DNA of 15,192 bases, from the NCBI GenBank assembly GCA_023663615.1, contig JAMPHA010000051.1, forward strand, positions 1 through 15,192, given 5' to 3'. The notes under the pieces were generated by a model, which was given only the letters and a program-made list of their open reading frames with translations, ran no database searches and was not told where the DNA came from. Of the stretch, positions 1 through 7,103 are shown piece after piece. Each line of letters opens with the position of its first letter. Position 1 is the first letter of the stretch. Source of the DNA: DLAJ01 sp023663615 (GTDB lineage: Bacteria; Bacillota; Clostridia; Lachnospirales; Lachnospiraceae). The position numbers and the translations under genes are program-made.

Positions 1-4
1 AAAT

Positions 5-40
5 AAATTTGACATTTTAAGTGAAAAAATTTGACGTTTT
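5..40. repeat. Pair of 14-bp direct repeats, 22 bp apart
   Basis: AAATTTGACATTTT (5-18) is repeated as AAATTTGACGTTTT (27-40), with 13 of 14 bases matching and start-to-start spacing of 22 bp, about two helical turns. This geometry is usual for a dimeric or tandem-binding regulator such as a LytTR-type protein. The pair lies just beyond the stop codon of the leftward membrane-protein gene, so it would belong to the promoter of a gene outside the window on the left. The repeat is seen directly. The regulatory role is inference. Confidence 0.4.
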
Positions 41-50
41 TGTTGCAAGC

Positions 51-692
51 TCACAACTGCATCAGCTTGAGAATAACGAGAATGCAGTTGACGGAATACA
101 GGTTCAGATAAAAATAACCCCACAACTGAGCGATTAAGAGAATTGCTTCCCCTATTCCGATACAGAGCGTGGCAGAGCACAGCACGGTAACGGGCGGGGG
201 CAGTTTTTTCAGCGGAACAAAGGACAGGACCAGATACCCGGCGAGCGCAGCGCACAGTAACGCGATGACAGTCGGAGCGGCCTGCGTAAAAATCGGCGTA
301 TGCTGCCCGGTATTTTGAATCTGCACATTCCCGTCCGCAAAAAACAGAATCTCACAAAACCACAGATAAATTGCCGTGCAGAATCCGCCCCAGCCTAACG
401 TGATCAGTTCGATTGGCACGATCCGTTTTTTCGGGAAAAAGAGAAGAACAATGTTCATAACGGATAAGATCAGCGGATAGATCATAAAAAATCCCGCGAT
501 CACACCGGATACCGCAACCTGAACGGTCTCCGGAAAAAAATATCGAAAGTCTTTCGTGGAAAAAAGAAGTAGGATATACAACACAAACGCGCATCCAAGC
601 CCCATGATAAACGCGAGGAGCGCAGACGCTGTGACCGGCTTTTCCTTATAATATGTGATAATTCTTTTTAACCAGTTTTTGATACGATTCAT
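51..692 (-). CDS. Polytopic membrane protein of unknown function
   Basis: This is a 213-residue integral membrane protein with a basic N-terminus and about six hydrophobic segments (roughly residues 20-45, 57-85, 90-117, 133-157, 164-188 and 190-210, numbered from the ATG used here). I recognise no family and no catalytic motif. The longest reading frame begins two codons earlier at a TTG (698). The ATG at 692 is chosen because the GAGG of its ribosome binding site sits about 7 nt upstream of it but only about 1 nt from the TTG. It starts 14 nt after the stop of the ABC exporter gene, so the two are almost certainly co-transcribed and may work together, for example as an accessory or immunity-like subunit. 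That role is inference from position only. No terminator is visible in the 50 bases downstream. Confidence 0.8.
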   Translation of the reverse strand: MNRIKNWLKRIITYYKEKPVTASALLAFIMGLGCAFVLYILLLFSTKDFRYFFPETVQVAVSGVIAGFFMIYPLILSVMNIVLLFFPKKRIVPIELITLGWGGFCTAIYLWFCEILFFADGNVQIQNTGQHTPIFTQAAPTVIALLCAALAGYLVLSFVPLKKLPPPVTVLCSATLCIGIGEAILLIAQLWGYFYLNLYSVNCILVILKLMQL

Positions 693-706
693 CTTCAAAC
701 CTCACG

Positions 707-2467
707 TTATTTCATCCGATCCGCCATCGTATAAAATTCATAATACATGCCCTGAAGCGCCATCAGGGATTCATGATTTCCCTCTTCTACGATACCGTCC
801 TCCGTCAAAACAAGAATGCGGTCGGAGTTTTTGATGCTGGAAAGCCGGTGCGCGATCGTGATTGTCGTTCTGCCCTCGGAGAGCCGGTTCAAGGATTTTG
901 CGACCGCAAATTCGCTCTCATTGTCAAGCGCGGACGTCGCCTCATCGAGAATCATGATGGGCGGGTTTTTCAGAAAGACGCGCGCGATGCTGATGCGCTG
1001 TTTCTGACCGCCGGAAAGCTTCACGCCGCGCTCACCGACATACGTGTCATAACCGTCTTTCAATTCGCTGATAAATTCATGCGCGCCCGCTTGTCTGGCG
1101 GCTTCGATTGCCTCTTCGCGGGAAGCGTCCGGCGCGCCGTAAAGAATATTTTCCATCACCGTCCCGGAAAACAGGTAGACGTCCTGCTGAACGATTCCGA
1201 TATTTCCGCGCAGACTTTTTAAGGTATAGTGCTTAATGTCCGTGCCGTCGATCAGAACGGTTCCCTCCGTCACGTCGTAAAAGCGCGGGATCAGATTGCA
1301 GAGCGTTGTCTTGCCGCCGCCCGACGGGCCGACAATGGCGAGCTTTTCACCCGGATGAACACATAAGTTTAAGTTGCGGAACACTTTATTGTGGTCGTCG
1401 GGATACTCAAAGGAAACATGATCGAATGTGATCTCGCCCTGCGGTTTTGGCATCGCGACCGCATCCGGCTCGTCAAAAATCTCAATGTCGGCGTCCATGA
1501 TCTGCAAAAAGCGCTCGATTCCGGTCATGCCGCGCTGAAACTGTTCCGCAAATTCAATGATCCGGCGGATCGTGGCAATGAGCGTCGAGACATACATTGT
1601 ATAAGCAACCAGATCGCCCGCCGTAATCAGACCTTTGTTTAGGAACAATCCGCCGCCTAAAATGACAATGAGATACATGAGTCCGTCAAACGCCCGCGTG
1701 GATGTGCCGAACGCCGCCATATATTTGTAGGTTTCTTCTTTGATCTCTAAGAATTTCTGATTGCCGGTCTCGAATTTGGCGCATTCCATCTCTTCGTTCG
1801 TAAAGGCTTTGACAACCTTTTGTCCGAGCAGGCTGTCCTCGATGCTCGCGTTTAATTCGCCGATCTGGACGCGCTGTTTGGCGAATGCGCGCCTGCTGCG
1901 CCGGTTGAGTTTGATACAGACGAACGCCATGACGGGAACAATGACAAATACCATCAAGGTCAGCGGGATATTTACGGCGGCCAATATGATAAAGGCGACG
2001 ACCGCTTTGATCCCCGCGATAAAAAATTCTTCGGGACAATGATGCGCAAACTCCGTCACGTCAAAGAGGTCGTTGGTGATGCGCCCCATGATCTGTCCGA
2101 CTTTCGTATTATTATAGTAGGTATTGGAAAGCTGCTGTAAATGGCTGTATGCGTCGCGCCGCATGTCCGTTTCCATTTTTGCACCCATGACATGGCCCGT
2201 ATCCGCCATATAATAGTTGGCGAGACAGTCGATCACCTTGAGCACAAGATATAAAAGACTCATTCTTCCGATCAGTGCAAACGTAAGACTTGCCGCACTT
2301 TTTAGTCCTGTGTTGGTGATCTGCCGGATGATCATAGGCAGCACCAGCTCGCAGATCGTCGTGAGCGATGCGCAGAATAAATCCGTGATCATGACGAGCT
2401 TATGTTTTTTATAATAAGGAAGAAACCGCTTCAGCAGTTCTCCCGTGCGATATTCACGATTGTTCAT
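707..2467 (-). CDS. ABC exporter half-transporter (fused membrane and ATPase domains)
   Basis: This 586-residue protein has the MsbA/BmrA/LmrA-type layout: an N-terminal six-helix type-1 exporter membrane domain (about residues 20-320), then a nucleotide-binding domain. Visible motifs are Walker A GPSGGGKTT (380-388), a Q-loop around IGIVQQD (423-429), signature LSGGQ (484-488), Walker B IMILDEA (504-510) with catalytic Glu509, and the switch His540 in the TIAHRL motif. All key residues are present, so it should be an active ATPase, most simply a homodimer exporting lipids, peptides or drugs from the cytoplasmic membrane. The substrate cannot be told from sequence. The start ATG has AAAGGAG about 7 nt upstream. 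The small membrane-protein gene follows 14 nt downstream in the same operon. Partnering with another half-transporter outside the window cannot be excluded. Confidence 0.95.
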   Translation of the reverse strand: MNNREYRTGELLKRFLPYYKKHKLVMITDLFCASLTTICELVLPMIIRQITNTGLKSAASLTFALIGRMSLLYLVLKVIDCLANYYMADTGHVMGAKMETDMRRDAYSHLQQLSNTYYNNTKVGQIMGRITNDLFDVTEFAHHCPEEFFIAGIKAVVAFIILAAVNIPLTLMVFVIVPVMAFVCIKLNRRSRRAFAKQRVQIGELNASIEDSLLGQKVVKAFTNEEMECAKFETGNQKFLEIKEETYKYMAAFGTSTRAFDGLMYLIVILGGGLFLNKGLITAGDLVAYTMYVSTLIATIRRIIEFAEQFQRGMTGIERFLQIMDADIEIFDEPDAVAMPKPQGEITFDHVSFEYPDDHNKVFRNLNLCVHPGEKLAIVGPSGGGKTTLCNLIPRFYDVTEGTVLIDGTDIKHYTLKSLRGNIGIVQQDVYLFSGTVMENILYGAPDASREEAIEAARQAGAHEFISELKDGYDTYVGERGVKLSGGQKQRISIARVFLKNPPIMILDEATSALDNESEFAVAKSLNRLSEGRTTITIAHRLSSIKNSDRILVLTEDGIVEEGNHESLMALQGMYYEFYTMADRMK

Positions 2468-2576
2468 GGTGTTCTCCTTTTGCTTCGGTTGTTTTCGGCA
2501 ATGGTAAAACGCATGGGAAAACGGTTATGATGCAATTTGCCACTGTCTTTGCCGGTTTTCATCGGTTGCCAAGGGT

Positions 2577-3902
2577 TCAGCCCCGCTTCCACGCTTTGAT
2601 TTCTGCGAGGCGTTTTGCGACGGCGGCCTCCTGCCCCTGTGAGGTCGGTTCGTAGTAGGTTCTGTCCGCAAGAACATCCGGCAGACAGGTCATTTTCGTT
2701 AATTTTTCTTCGGTGTCATGCGCGTATTCATAGCCCTTGCCGTAATCCAGATCCGCCATCAGCTTAGTCGGCGCATTGCGGATCTGCAGCGGCACGGGCG
2801 CGGCGGGAAGTTCCCGGATGTCCTTTTTTGCCTGTTCGCAGGCGGTATAGAGCGCGTTGGACTTCGGCGCCATGGAAAGGTAGACGACCGCCTGTGTCAG
2901 ATTGACGTCGCATTCGGGCATACCGTTAAAGTGGCACGCCTGATAGACGGAAACGGCGAGCGGAAGCGCCTGCGGATCCGCCATACCAACGTCCTCGCTC
3001 GCAAAGCGGATGAGCCGTCTTGCAATATAGAGCGGTTCCTCGCCGCCGTCAAGCATCCGGCAGAGCCAGTAGACAGCCGCATCGGGATCGCTGTTGCGCA
3101 TGGATTTATGCAGGGCGGAGATCATGTTGTAATGCTCTTCGCCGTTTTTGTCATATAAAAGAGAACGCTTTGTGATGCACTGGGAGAGCCCTTCGTCCGT
3201 CACCGTGATCTTTTCGGCGCTCATCTCTCCATTCAGGACGGCGGTTTCCAATGTGTTCAGCGCTGTCCGCGCGTCGCCGTTTGCAAACCTTGCGATTGCC
3301 AAGAGCTGTGCGTCGGAAATCTCCACGCGCGTATTCCCGTAGCCGAGCGGATCGCGGAGCGCGCGCCGCAGCATACAGAGGAGGTCGTCTTCCTCCAATG
3401 CTTTTAGAACAAAGACGCGGCAGCGGGACAAAAGCGCGGCGTTGATCTCAAAAGACGGGTTTTCCGTCGTTGCGCCGATTAAAATAATGCTCCCCTTTTC
3501 CACATACGGCAAAAACGCATCCTGCTGCGCCTTATTAAAGCGGTGGATCTCGTCTACGAACAGCACGGTGCGCACACCCATATGACGGCTGTTCTCGGCG
3601 CGCGTCATTACTTCCTTGATCTCTTTGATACCGCTTGTCACGGCGCTGAAATCCACAAAGTCCGCCTTTGTTTTGCCCGCGAGAATGCGTGCGAGCGTCG
3701 TCTTACCGACGCCGGGCGGTCCCCAGAAGATCATGGAGGAAATCTGGTCGTTGTCAATGAGCCGGCGCAGCATTTTTCCTTTGCCGAGCAGGTGCTTTTG
3801 TCCGACATATTCCTCTAAGCTCTGCGGGCGCAGTCTGCTCGCTAACGGGGTATATGCCCCCGCGTTTCCTGTTTGCATATCAAATAAGGAAAGCTGTTCC
3901 AT
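2577..3902 (-). CDS. rarA: Replication-associated recombination protein A (RarA/MgsA AAA+ ATPase)
   Basis: This 441-residue clamp-loader-like AAA+ ATPase acts at stalled replication forks; the bacterial family is RarA/MgsA and the eukaryotic relative WRNIP1. Visible are the N-terminal MEQLSLFD segment, PLASRLRPQSLEEYVGQ (19-35), Walker A GPPGVGKTT (61-69), Walker B LFVDEIH (114-120) with RFNK following, sensor-1 GATTENPSF (143-151) and the arginine finger in LLSRCRVF (157-164). The C-terminal helical tetramerisation region contains the family's EDVGMADPQALP and MAPKSNALY stretches. Length is normal. A start ten codons upstream (3932) is possible, but it has no ribosome binding site, whereas the ATG at 3902 has AAAAGGAG about 10 nt upstream and gives the usual family N-terminus. 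It is transcribed alone from a promoter at 3948-3977. Confidence 0.95.
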   Translation of the reverse strand: MEQLSLFDMQTGNAGAYTPLASRLRPQSLEEYVGQKHLLGKGKMLRRLIDNDQISSMIFWGPPGVGKTTLARILAGKTKADFVDFSAVTSGIKEIKEVMTRAENSRHMGVRTVLFVDEIHRFNKAQQDAFLPYVEKGSIILIGATTENPSFEINAALLSRCRVFVLKALEEDDLLCMLRRALRDPLGYGNTRVEISDAQLLAIARFANGDARTALNTLETAVLNGEMSAEKITVTDEGLSQCITKRSLLYDKNGEEHYNMISALHKSMRNSDPDAAVYWLCRMLDGGEEPLYIARRLIRFASEDVGMADPQALPLAVSVYQACHFNGMPECDVNLTQAVVYLSMAPKSNALYTACEQAKKDIRELPAAPVPLQIRNAPTKLMADLDYGKGYEYAHDTEEKLTKMTCLPDVLADRTYYEPTSQGQEAAVAKRLAEIKAWKRG

Positions 3903-3947
3903 TGGATACACTGCTCCTTTTCGATTTCTCATTCAACGGACAGATGC

Positions 3948-3977
3948 ATCATATCATTCCTGTACTACCTGATACAA
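3948..3977 (-). promoter_or_regulatory. rarA promoter
   Basis: On the minus strand, TTGTAT (3972-3977) and TATGAT (3948-3953) are 18 bp apart, and the -10 is preceded by TGA, an extended -10. The predicted transcript would begin near 3941 and have a leader of about 40 nt before the rarA ATG at 3902. Confidence 0.55.
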
Positions 3978-4109
3978 CGGGTACATTTCGTGAGAATCCG
4001 GATTTGGTACTTATTTAAGAAGCATATCACATTTGCCTTGATTTTGCGACGGATTTGTGCGGATTTCGCGAAAAATGCCTGCGGCGTGCGGGCAGAAAAG
4101 CAAAAGATA

Positions 4110-4138
4110 TGGAAAAGCGGAGGAAATTATGCTAAAAT
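4110..4138 (+). promoter_or_regulatory. Candidate promoter for the cysteine-cluster gene
   Basis: TGGAAA (4110-4115) and TAAAAT (4133-4138) are 17 bp apart, and the -10 is preceded by TGC (extended -10). The -35 matches the consensus at four of six positions. It overlaps the short ORF at 4129-4158, so at most one of the two readings is relevant on a given transcript. Confidence 0.4.
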
Positions 4139-4213
4139 TAATAATAAGAATTTGCTGAAAGAGCAGCAATCGGATACCTATCCCGGACAGAGGAATAACA
4201 ATGGGGGATCATC

Positions 4214-4942
4214 ATGAACGCAGAGGAAAACTTGAAACGAATTTCGGACGGCAGGCTCTACGGCATTCATGATATGGCAAAGGTCGGCTGCCACGACTGC
4301 GCGGGCTGTTCCCGCTGCTGCCGCGGCATGGGCGAGTCCGTTGTGCTTGATCCGTATGACGCGTATCAATTGACGAAACACTTAGGGCAGACGTTTGAGC
4401 AGCTCCTTTCTTCGTGCGTGGAGCTTCATGTGGAGGACGGGCTGATCGTGCCGAATCTTGTCATGCGCGCCGACACGGACGCGTGTACGTTTCTTGATGA
4501 AAACGGACGCTGCCGCATTCATGCGTTCCGCCCCGGATTGTGCCGCATTTTTCCGCTTGGACGCAATTATGAGGGAGGGACGCTTACTTATTTTGTGTTA
4601 AAAGAAGAATGTCCGATGCCGAACAAAACCAAGGTAAAGATCGAGAAGTGGCTGGATACGCCGGATTTACAGGAAAAGCAGGCGTTTCTGACCGCATGGC
4701 ACGCATTACTCAAACGTGTCCGCAGAGTGATCGCAGAGGGCGGAGACAGCGAGGCGCGCGCCGCCAATGTCGCACTTTTGCAGACTTTTTACTTCAAGCC
4801 CTATCGCGCGGCAGGTGGACGGCAAGCGAAATCCGACGCGGAAATCATCGGATTTGCACCTAATGCTGGAGAATCGGCGGCGCATGAATTTTATGAAGAA
4901 TTTTATGAGCGGCTTGCTACGAAATATCCCCATTGCGGGTAA
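4214..4942 (+). CDS. YkgJ-family cysteine-cluster protein
   Basis: This 242-residue cytoplasmic protein has the CxxCxxCxxCC signature of the YkgJ/Fli(B)-type zinc- or iron-chelating family: C26, C29, C32, C35 and C36. Further conserved cysteines follow at C91 and C100 (CTFLDENGRC), C110 (RPGLCRIFPLG) and C133 (EECPMP). The family is annotated as metal-cluster binding, and its biochemical role is largely unknown. All expected cysteines are present. The start ATG has a G-rich ribosome binding site (GGGGG, about 8 nt upstream). It stands alone on the plus strand, divergent from rarA and convergent with the XRE regulator, so neighbours give little functional information. The C-terminal hundred residues match nothing I recognise. 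Confidence 0.85.
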   Translation: MNAEENLKRISDGRLYGIHDMAKVGCHDCAGCSRCCRGMGESVVLDPYDAYQLTKHLGQTFEQLLSSCVELHVEDGLIVPNLVMRADTDACTFLDENGRCRIHAFRPGLCRIFPLGRNYEGGTLTYFVLKEECPMPNKTKVKIEKWLDTPDLQEKQAFLTAWHALLKRVRRVIAEGGDSEARAANVALLQTFYFKPYRAAGGRQAKSDAEIIGFAPNAGESAAHEFYEEFYERLATKYPHCG

Positions 4943-5011
4943 CGGAGCCGCCCGCGTTGACCGTGCCATTCGTATTGCCCTTGCAGGAAATGTTGATGCC
5001 TTAAAGGGCGC

Positions 5012-5911
5012 TCAATCGCGGTCTTTTTTTCCCGAATCCGGCATATTCCGGTAGGTCGCGTTCGAGAAAAGCGGTTTGGTGCGGTGAAAAGAGCAGAAAC
5101 AAAAATAGTAAGCCGGATTTAAGAGCGCATGTGTAAACGTCATAAAAGCAACAAAATGATGACCGGCAGTATAAACATAAATAGGTTTCTTTTTTTCACC
5201 AATATCCAGAGTCCTTTTGCTGATCAGGGAGACCGATAAAAGCTTTTGGATGATCTCTTTTGCATGGGCAGTCTCTATGGAAAGCGCATAGGCGAGCGCC
5301 TGTTCCGTAAAGAAAAGTTCCGCATATTCGGAAGAGGTCTGACCGTCATTCGTTTCCGCCAAAAAGTATAGCGCGCGCAATGCGTCCGGAAAAGCAAGAA
5401 TTTCAAAAAGCTCCACATAACGTTTATCATAAGCAAGAAAGCCGTCATAACCGTTTTCCGGTTCCTGCAGCAGGAAAAAATACGGCAGGGAACCATTCAC
5501 CCTTGCCTGCAAAACGCCGTTGTTATTGATAATCTGCACATATTGATCGCGCGTTTCGTGCGGATCTTGGTCTGGGAGCGGATCAAAATGCAGACGATTC
5601 ATAAACACCTGACAGATCATCCAGCAGAGATCAAAGGCGCGCCGGGTTCGTTCTTCCGGTGAGAAGGATAAAAGATATTGTAGGATCTGATCGAACGGCC
5701 CGGACGTATCCTGTCCCCTGCCGAACAATGCGTCGATGGACACGTCCAAACTGTCTGCGATAGCGGAAAGAAGCGGCGTGTCGGGAAATCCGTTCTGTTC
5801 CCATTTACTGACTGCCTGTGCGGATACGCCGACCGCATCGGCGAGCTGTTCCTGTGTCCAACCCTTTTGCTTGCGCAGTCTGCGCAGATTTGCGTTAAAA
5901 TCCTGTTCCAT
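5012..5911 (-). CDS. XRE-family transcriptional regulator with long C-terminal domain
   Basis: This is a 299-residue regulator. Residues 6-62 form a clear Cro/C1-type helix-turn-helix (LRRLRKQKGWTQEQLADAVG, then a recognition helix in VSAQAVSKWEQNG and a DTPLLSAIADSLDVSIDALFG tail). Residues 70-299 form a long C-terminal region without transmembrane segments. The part around 215-265 (EIIQKLLSVSLISKRTLDIG, then KKPIYVYTAG) looks like a winged-helix or sensor fold, but I do not recognise its ligand. The start ATG is preceded by AAAGGAGG at 8 nt spacing. It is divergent from the HAD nucleotidase, and its upstream region contains two TCAACCGYGG motifs that could be its own operator. It converges with the cysteine-cluster gene. 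The target genes are unknown. Confidence 0.85.
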   Translation of the reverse strand: MEQDFNANLRRLRKQKGWTQEQLADAVGVSAQAVSKWEQNGFPDTPLLSAIADSLDVSIDALFGRGQDTSGPFDQILQYLLSFSPEERTRRAFDLCWMICQVFMNRLHFDPLPDQDPHETRDQYVQIINNNGVLQARVNGSLPYFFLLQEPENGYDGFLAYDKRYVELFEILAFPDALRALYFLAETNDGQTSSEYAELFFTEQALAYALSIETAHAKEIIQKLLSVSLISKRTLDIGEKKKPIYVYTAGHHFVAFMTFTHALLNPAYYFCFCSFHRTKPLFSNATYRNMPDSGKKDRD

Positions 5912-5980
5912 TTGTCATTCCTCCTTTTTTTACCATAGCACAAACAAAAGTTGAATAAAAGGGAAATATATTTGGAAAAA

Positions 5981-6025
5981 TCAACCGCGGTATGCGAAAA
6001 GAGCAGTATTTCAACCGTGGGTTGA
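5981..6025. promoter_or_regulatory. Candidate operator: two TCAACC half-site motifs, one a perfect dyad
   Basis: TCAACCGTGGGTTGA (6011-6025) is a perfect 6-bp inverted repeat around GTG. A related TCAACCGCGGT lies exactly 30 bp away at 5981-5991, about three helical turns. Both are between the XRE regulator and the divergent HAD gene, where an autoregulatory operator would be expected. The sequence symmetry is observed. Binding by the XRE protein is inference. Confidence 0.4.
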
Positions 6026-6054
6026 GTGTCCGCGGCGATAAGGGCAAAAAGGAT

Positions 6055-6083
6055 TTGCCGTGTATCGGGATATATGATAAAGT
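6055..6083 (+). promoter_or_regulatory. Candidate promoter for the HAD nucleotidase gene
   Basis: TTGCCG (6055-6060) and TAAAGT (6078-6083) are 17 bp apart, and the -10 is preceded by TGA (extended -10). Each hexamer matches consensus at four of six positions. The predicted leader is about 90 nt before the ATG at 6183. Confidence 0.35.
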
Positions 6084-6182
6084 GAATTCCATACAAAAGC
6101 GGCACGCGGAGGCGTTGGAGATTGCAAACTTTTTTGTTAAAAGGGGCAAAAACTGACAGACGCAGAGGAGGAACGGCGCGCT

Positions 6183-6878
6183 ATGAGATACGATACGGTT
6201 CTTTGGGACATTGACAATACGCTGCTTGATTTTACGGCGGCGCAGCGCCGGGGAATCATAGAAAGCATGAAACGTTTCGGCAGGCAGGCGGATGATGCGC
6301 AGGTTGCTCTCTATGCCCGTATCAACCAGAAATATTGGGAAATGCTGGAGCGCGGCGAGGTGACGAAGGAACAGTTGGAAGCGGAGCGGTTTCGCGAGTT
6401 TTTAACTGCGGTCGGCGCGGAGGACGTCGATGTGCAGGAACTCAATGAGATTTATAAAGAACAACTTGCCAATGAGCCGGTGCTGATAGAGGGCGCGCAG
6501 GAAATCTGTGCGGCGCTGCGGGAAATGGGCGTGCGGCAGTATGCGGTGACAAACGGAGACCCGTTTATCCAGCGCAATAAGATTAAGCTGTCCGGGCTGA
6601 ACGGCTATTTTGAGGAGCTGTTCATTTCCGAGGAGCTTGGCGCCGTAAAACCGAAGAAAGAATTTTTTGAAAAAGCGGCGGCGCAGATCCCGCTTTACTG
6701 CGCGGAGCGCACCCTTATCATAGGGGATTCGCTCACGAGCGACATGCGGGGCGGTATGAATGCGGGTATTGACCGCTGCTGGTACAATCCCATGCGCGTT
6801 CCGCGTACGGCGGATTTCCCGATCCAGTATGAGATCGCGCGCTTAGAAGACGCGGCGGAAATCATTCGGGGAAAATAA
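6183..6878 (+). CDS. yjjG: HAD-superfamily nucleotidase, YjjG type
   Basis: This 231-residue cytoplasmic phosphohydrolase matches the YjjG family of 5'-nucleotidases, whose members remove phosphate from (non-canonical) pyrimidine nucleoside monophosphates. HAD motifs are complete: motif I DIDNTLLDF with nucleophile Asp9 and acid/base Asp11, motif II Thr123 in VTNGD, motif III Lys156 in VKPKKEFF, and motif IV GDSLTSDM with Asp182 and Asp187. The alpha-helical cap between about residues 15 and 100 is of the C1 type usual for the family, and length is normal. The start ATG follows AGGAGG (6166-6171) with a somewhat long 11-nt spacer. It is a single gene, divergent from the XRE regulator. The family assignment is secure, but the exact substrate is not. 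Confidence 0.88.
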   Translation: MRYDTVLWDIDNTLLDFTAAQRRGIIESMKRFGRQADDAQVALYARINQKYWEMLERGEVTKEQLEAERFREFLTAVGAEDVDVQELNEIYKEQLANEPVLIEGAQEICAALREMGVRQYAVTNGDPFIQRNKIKLSGLNGYFEELFISEELGAVKPKKEFFEKAAAQIPLYCAERTLIIGDSLTSDMRGGMNAGIDRCWYNPMRVPRTADFPIQYEIARLEDAAEIIRGK

Positions 6879-6923
6879 GCGGAAAAGGAAGATGCCGGGG
6901 GAAACACTGACATCTGGCAAGGG

Positions 6924-6969
6924 AAATAAAAGCAAGAAAGAGTTTCAGTAAAATACTGAAACTCTTTCT
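6924..6969 (-). terminator. Strong intrinsic terminator hairpin (leftward)
   Basis: A perfect 16-bp stem (6935-6950 with 6954-6969; core GAAAGAGTTTCAGTA) closes on a 3-nt loop. On the minus strand it is followed by a U-rich stretch, TTGCTTTTATTT (6923-6934). It would end leftward transcripts from the small-RNA promoter at 7003-7031 and any read-through from the Abi gene. On the plus strand no T-run follows, so it is a poorer terminator for the nucleotidase gene. Confidence 0.65.
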
Positions 6970-6996
6970 CATCCGATAAAATCGGATCTCTCTATG
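6924..6996 (-). ncRNA. Predicted small RNA with two hairpins, next to the Abi/HEPN gene
   Basis: The predicted transcript is about 73 nt, starting near 6996 and ending in the U-tract at about 6924. It is inferred from a near-consensus promoter immediately upstream and a terminator hairpin at its end. It contains hairpin 1 (ATCCGAT/ATCGGAT, 6971-6977 with 6981-6987, 3-nt loop) and, one base later, the long hairpin 2 (6935-6969). No ORF with a ribosome binding site fits inside. It lies directly 3' of the Abi_2/HEPN gene on the same strand. AbiF-type HEPN proteins are known in some bacteria to work with a small RNA that acts as antitoxin, so this RNA is a candidate partner. Promoter, hairpins and U-tail are observed. 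Transcription and antitoxin role are inferred. The alternative is a leftover promoter-terminator pair from a deleted gene. Confidence 0.45.
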
Positions 6997-7015
6997 TGTT
7001 GTATACTAACACATA
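6993..7015. promoter_or_regulatory. Operator-like dyad overlapping the small-RNA -10 box
   Basis: TATGTGTT (6993-7000) and AACACATA (7008-7015) form a perfect 8-bp inverted repeat separated by 7 bp. The dyad covers the -10 hexamer (7003-7008) of the leftward promoter and its predicted start site, a classical place for a repressor. I cannot assign a regulator family. Confidence 0.5.
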
Positions 7016-7031
7016 ATAAAGTATATGTCAA
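7003..7031 (-). promoter_or_regulatory. Near-consensus sigma-A promoter facing left, small-RNA unit
   Basis: On the minus strand a perfect TTGACA (-35, 7026-7031) is followed after exactly 17 bp by TAGTAT (-10, 7003-7008) preceded by TGT (extended -10). This is one of the best promoters in the window, yet it points away from every protein gene and into the two hairpins at 6935-6987. Confidence 0.7.
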
Positions 7032-7103
7032 ATATCAAAATCATATACAGAAAAAATAGTATAAAATAAAAAGTAAAATAAAAAATTTGTATAGCGAACC
7101 AAA

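Larger units (their letters stand above)
3903..4213. other. Divergent intergenic region between rarA and the cysteine-cluster gene
   Basis: These 311 bases carry no convincing protein gene. They hold the rarA promoter on the minus strand (3948-3977) and a weaker candidate promoter for the rightward gene (4110-4138). There is also a nine-codon ORF with a good ribosome binding site (4129-4158). Bases 4000-4100 are G+C richer and show no clear structure. Confidence 0.6.

Noticed and set aside
773..1222. 149-codon open frame on the plus strand inside the ABC exporter gene
   Set aside because: It lies fully antisense to well-conserved ATPase motifs of the exporter, has no family-like features and no good ribosome binding site. 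It is a shadow frame.
2517..2559. GAAAACGG with CCGGTTTTC as a terminator of rarA
   Set aside because: The arms are imperfect, the loop is long, and no T-run follows on the minus strand.
2718..3158. 146-codon plus-strand frame inside rarA
   Set aside because: Antisense to the conserved C-terminal part of RarA, with composition typical of a shadow frame.
4977..5028. GCCCTT/AAGGGC stem and T-run between the convergent cysteine-cluster and XRE genes as a terminator
   Set aside because: The stem is only 6 bp with a loop of about 20 nt, and it is not adjacent to the T-run, so the call is too weak.
5617..6105. 162-codon minus-strand frame overlapping the start of the XRE regulator
   Set aside because: It covers the helix-turn-helix coding region in another frame and has no recognisable protein features.
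6935..6987. Possible CRISPR-like repeat or IS-end inverted repeats near the Abi gene
   Set aside because: The two hairpins have different sequences, there is no repeat-spacer periodicity, no transposase, and no flanking target-site duplication.
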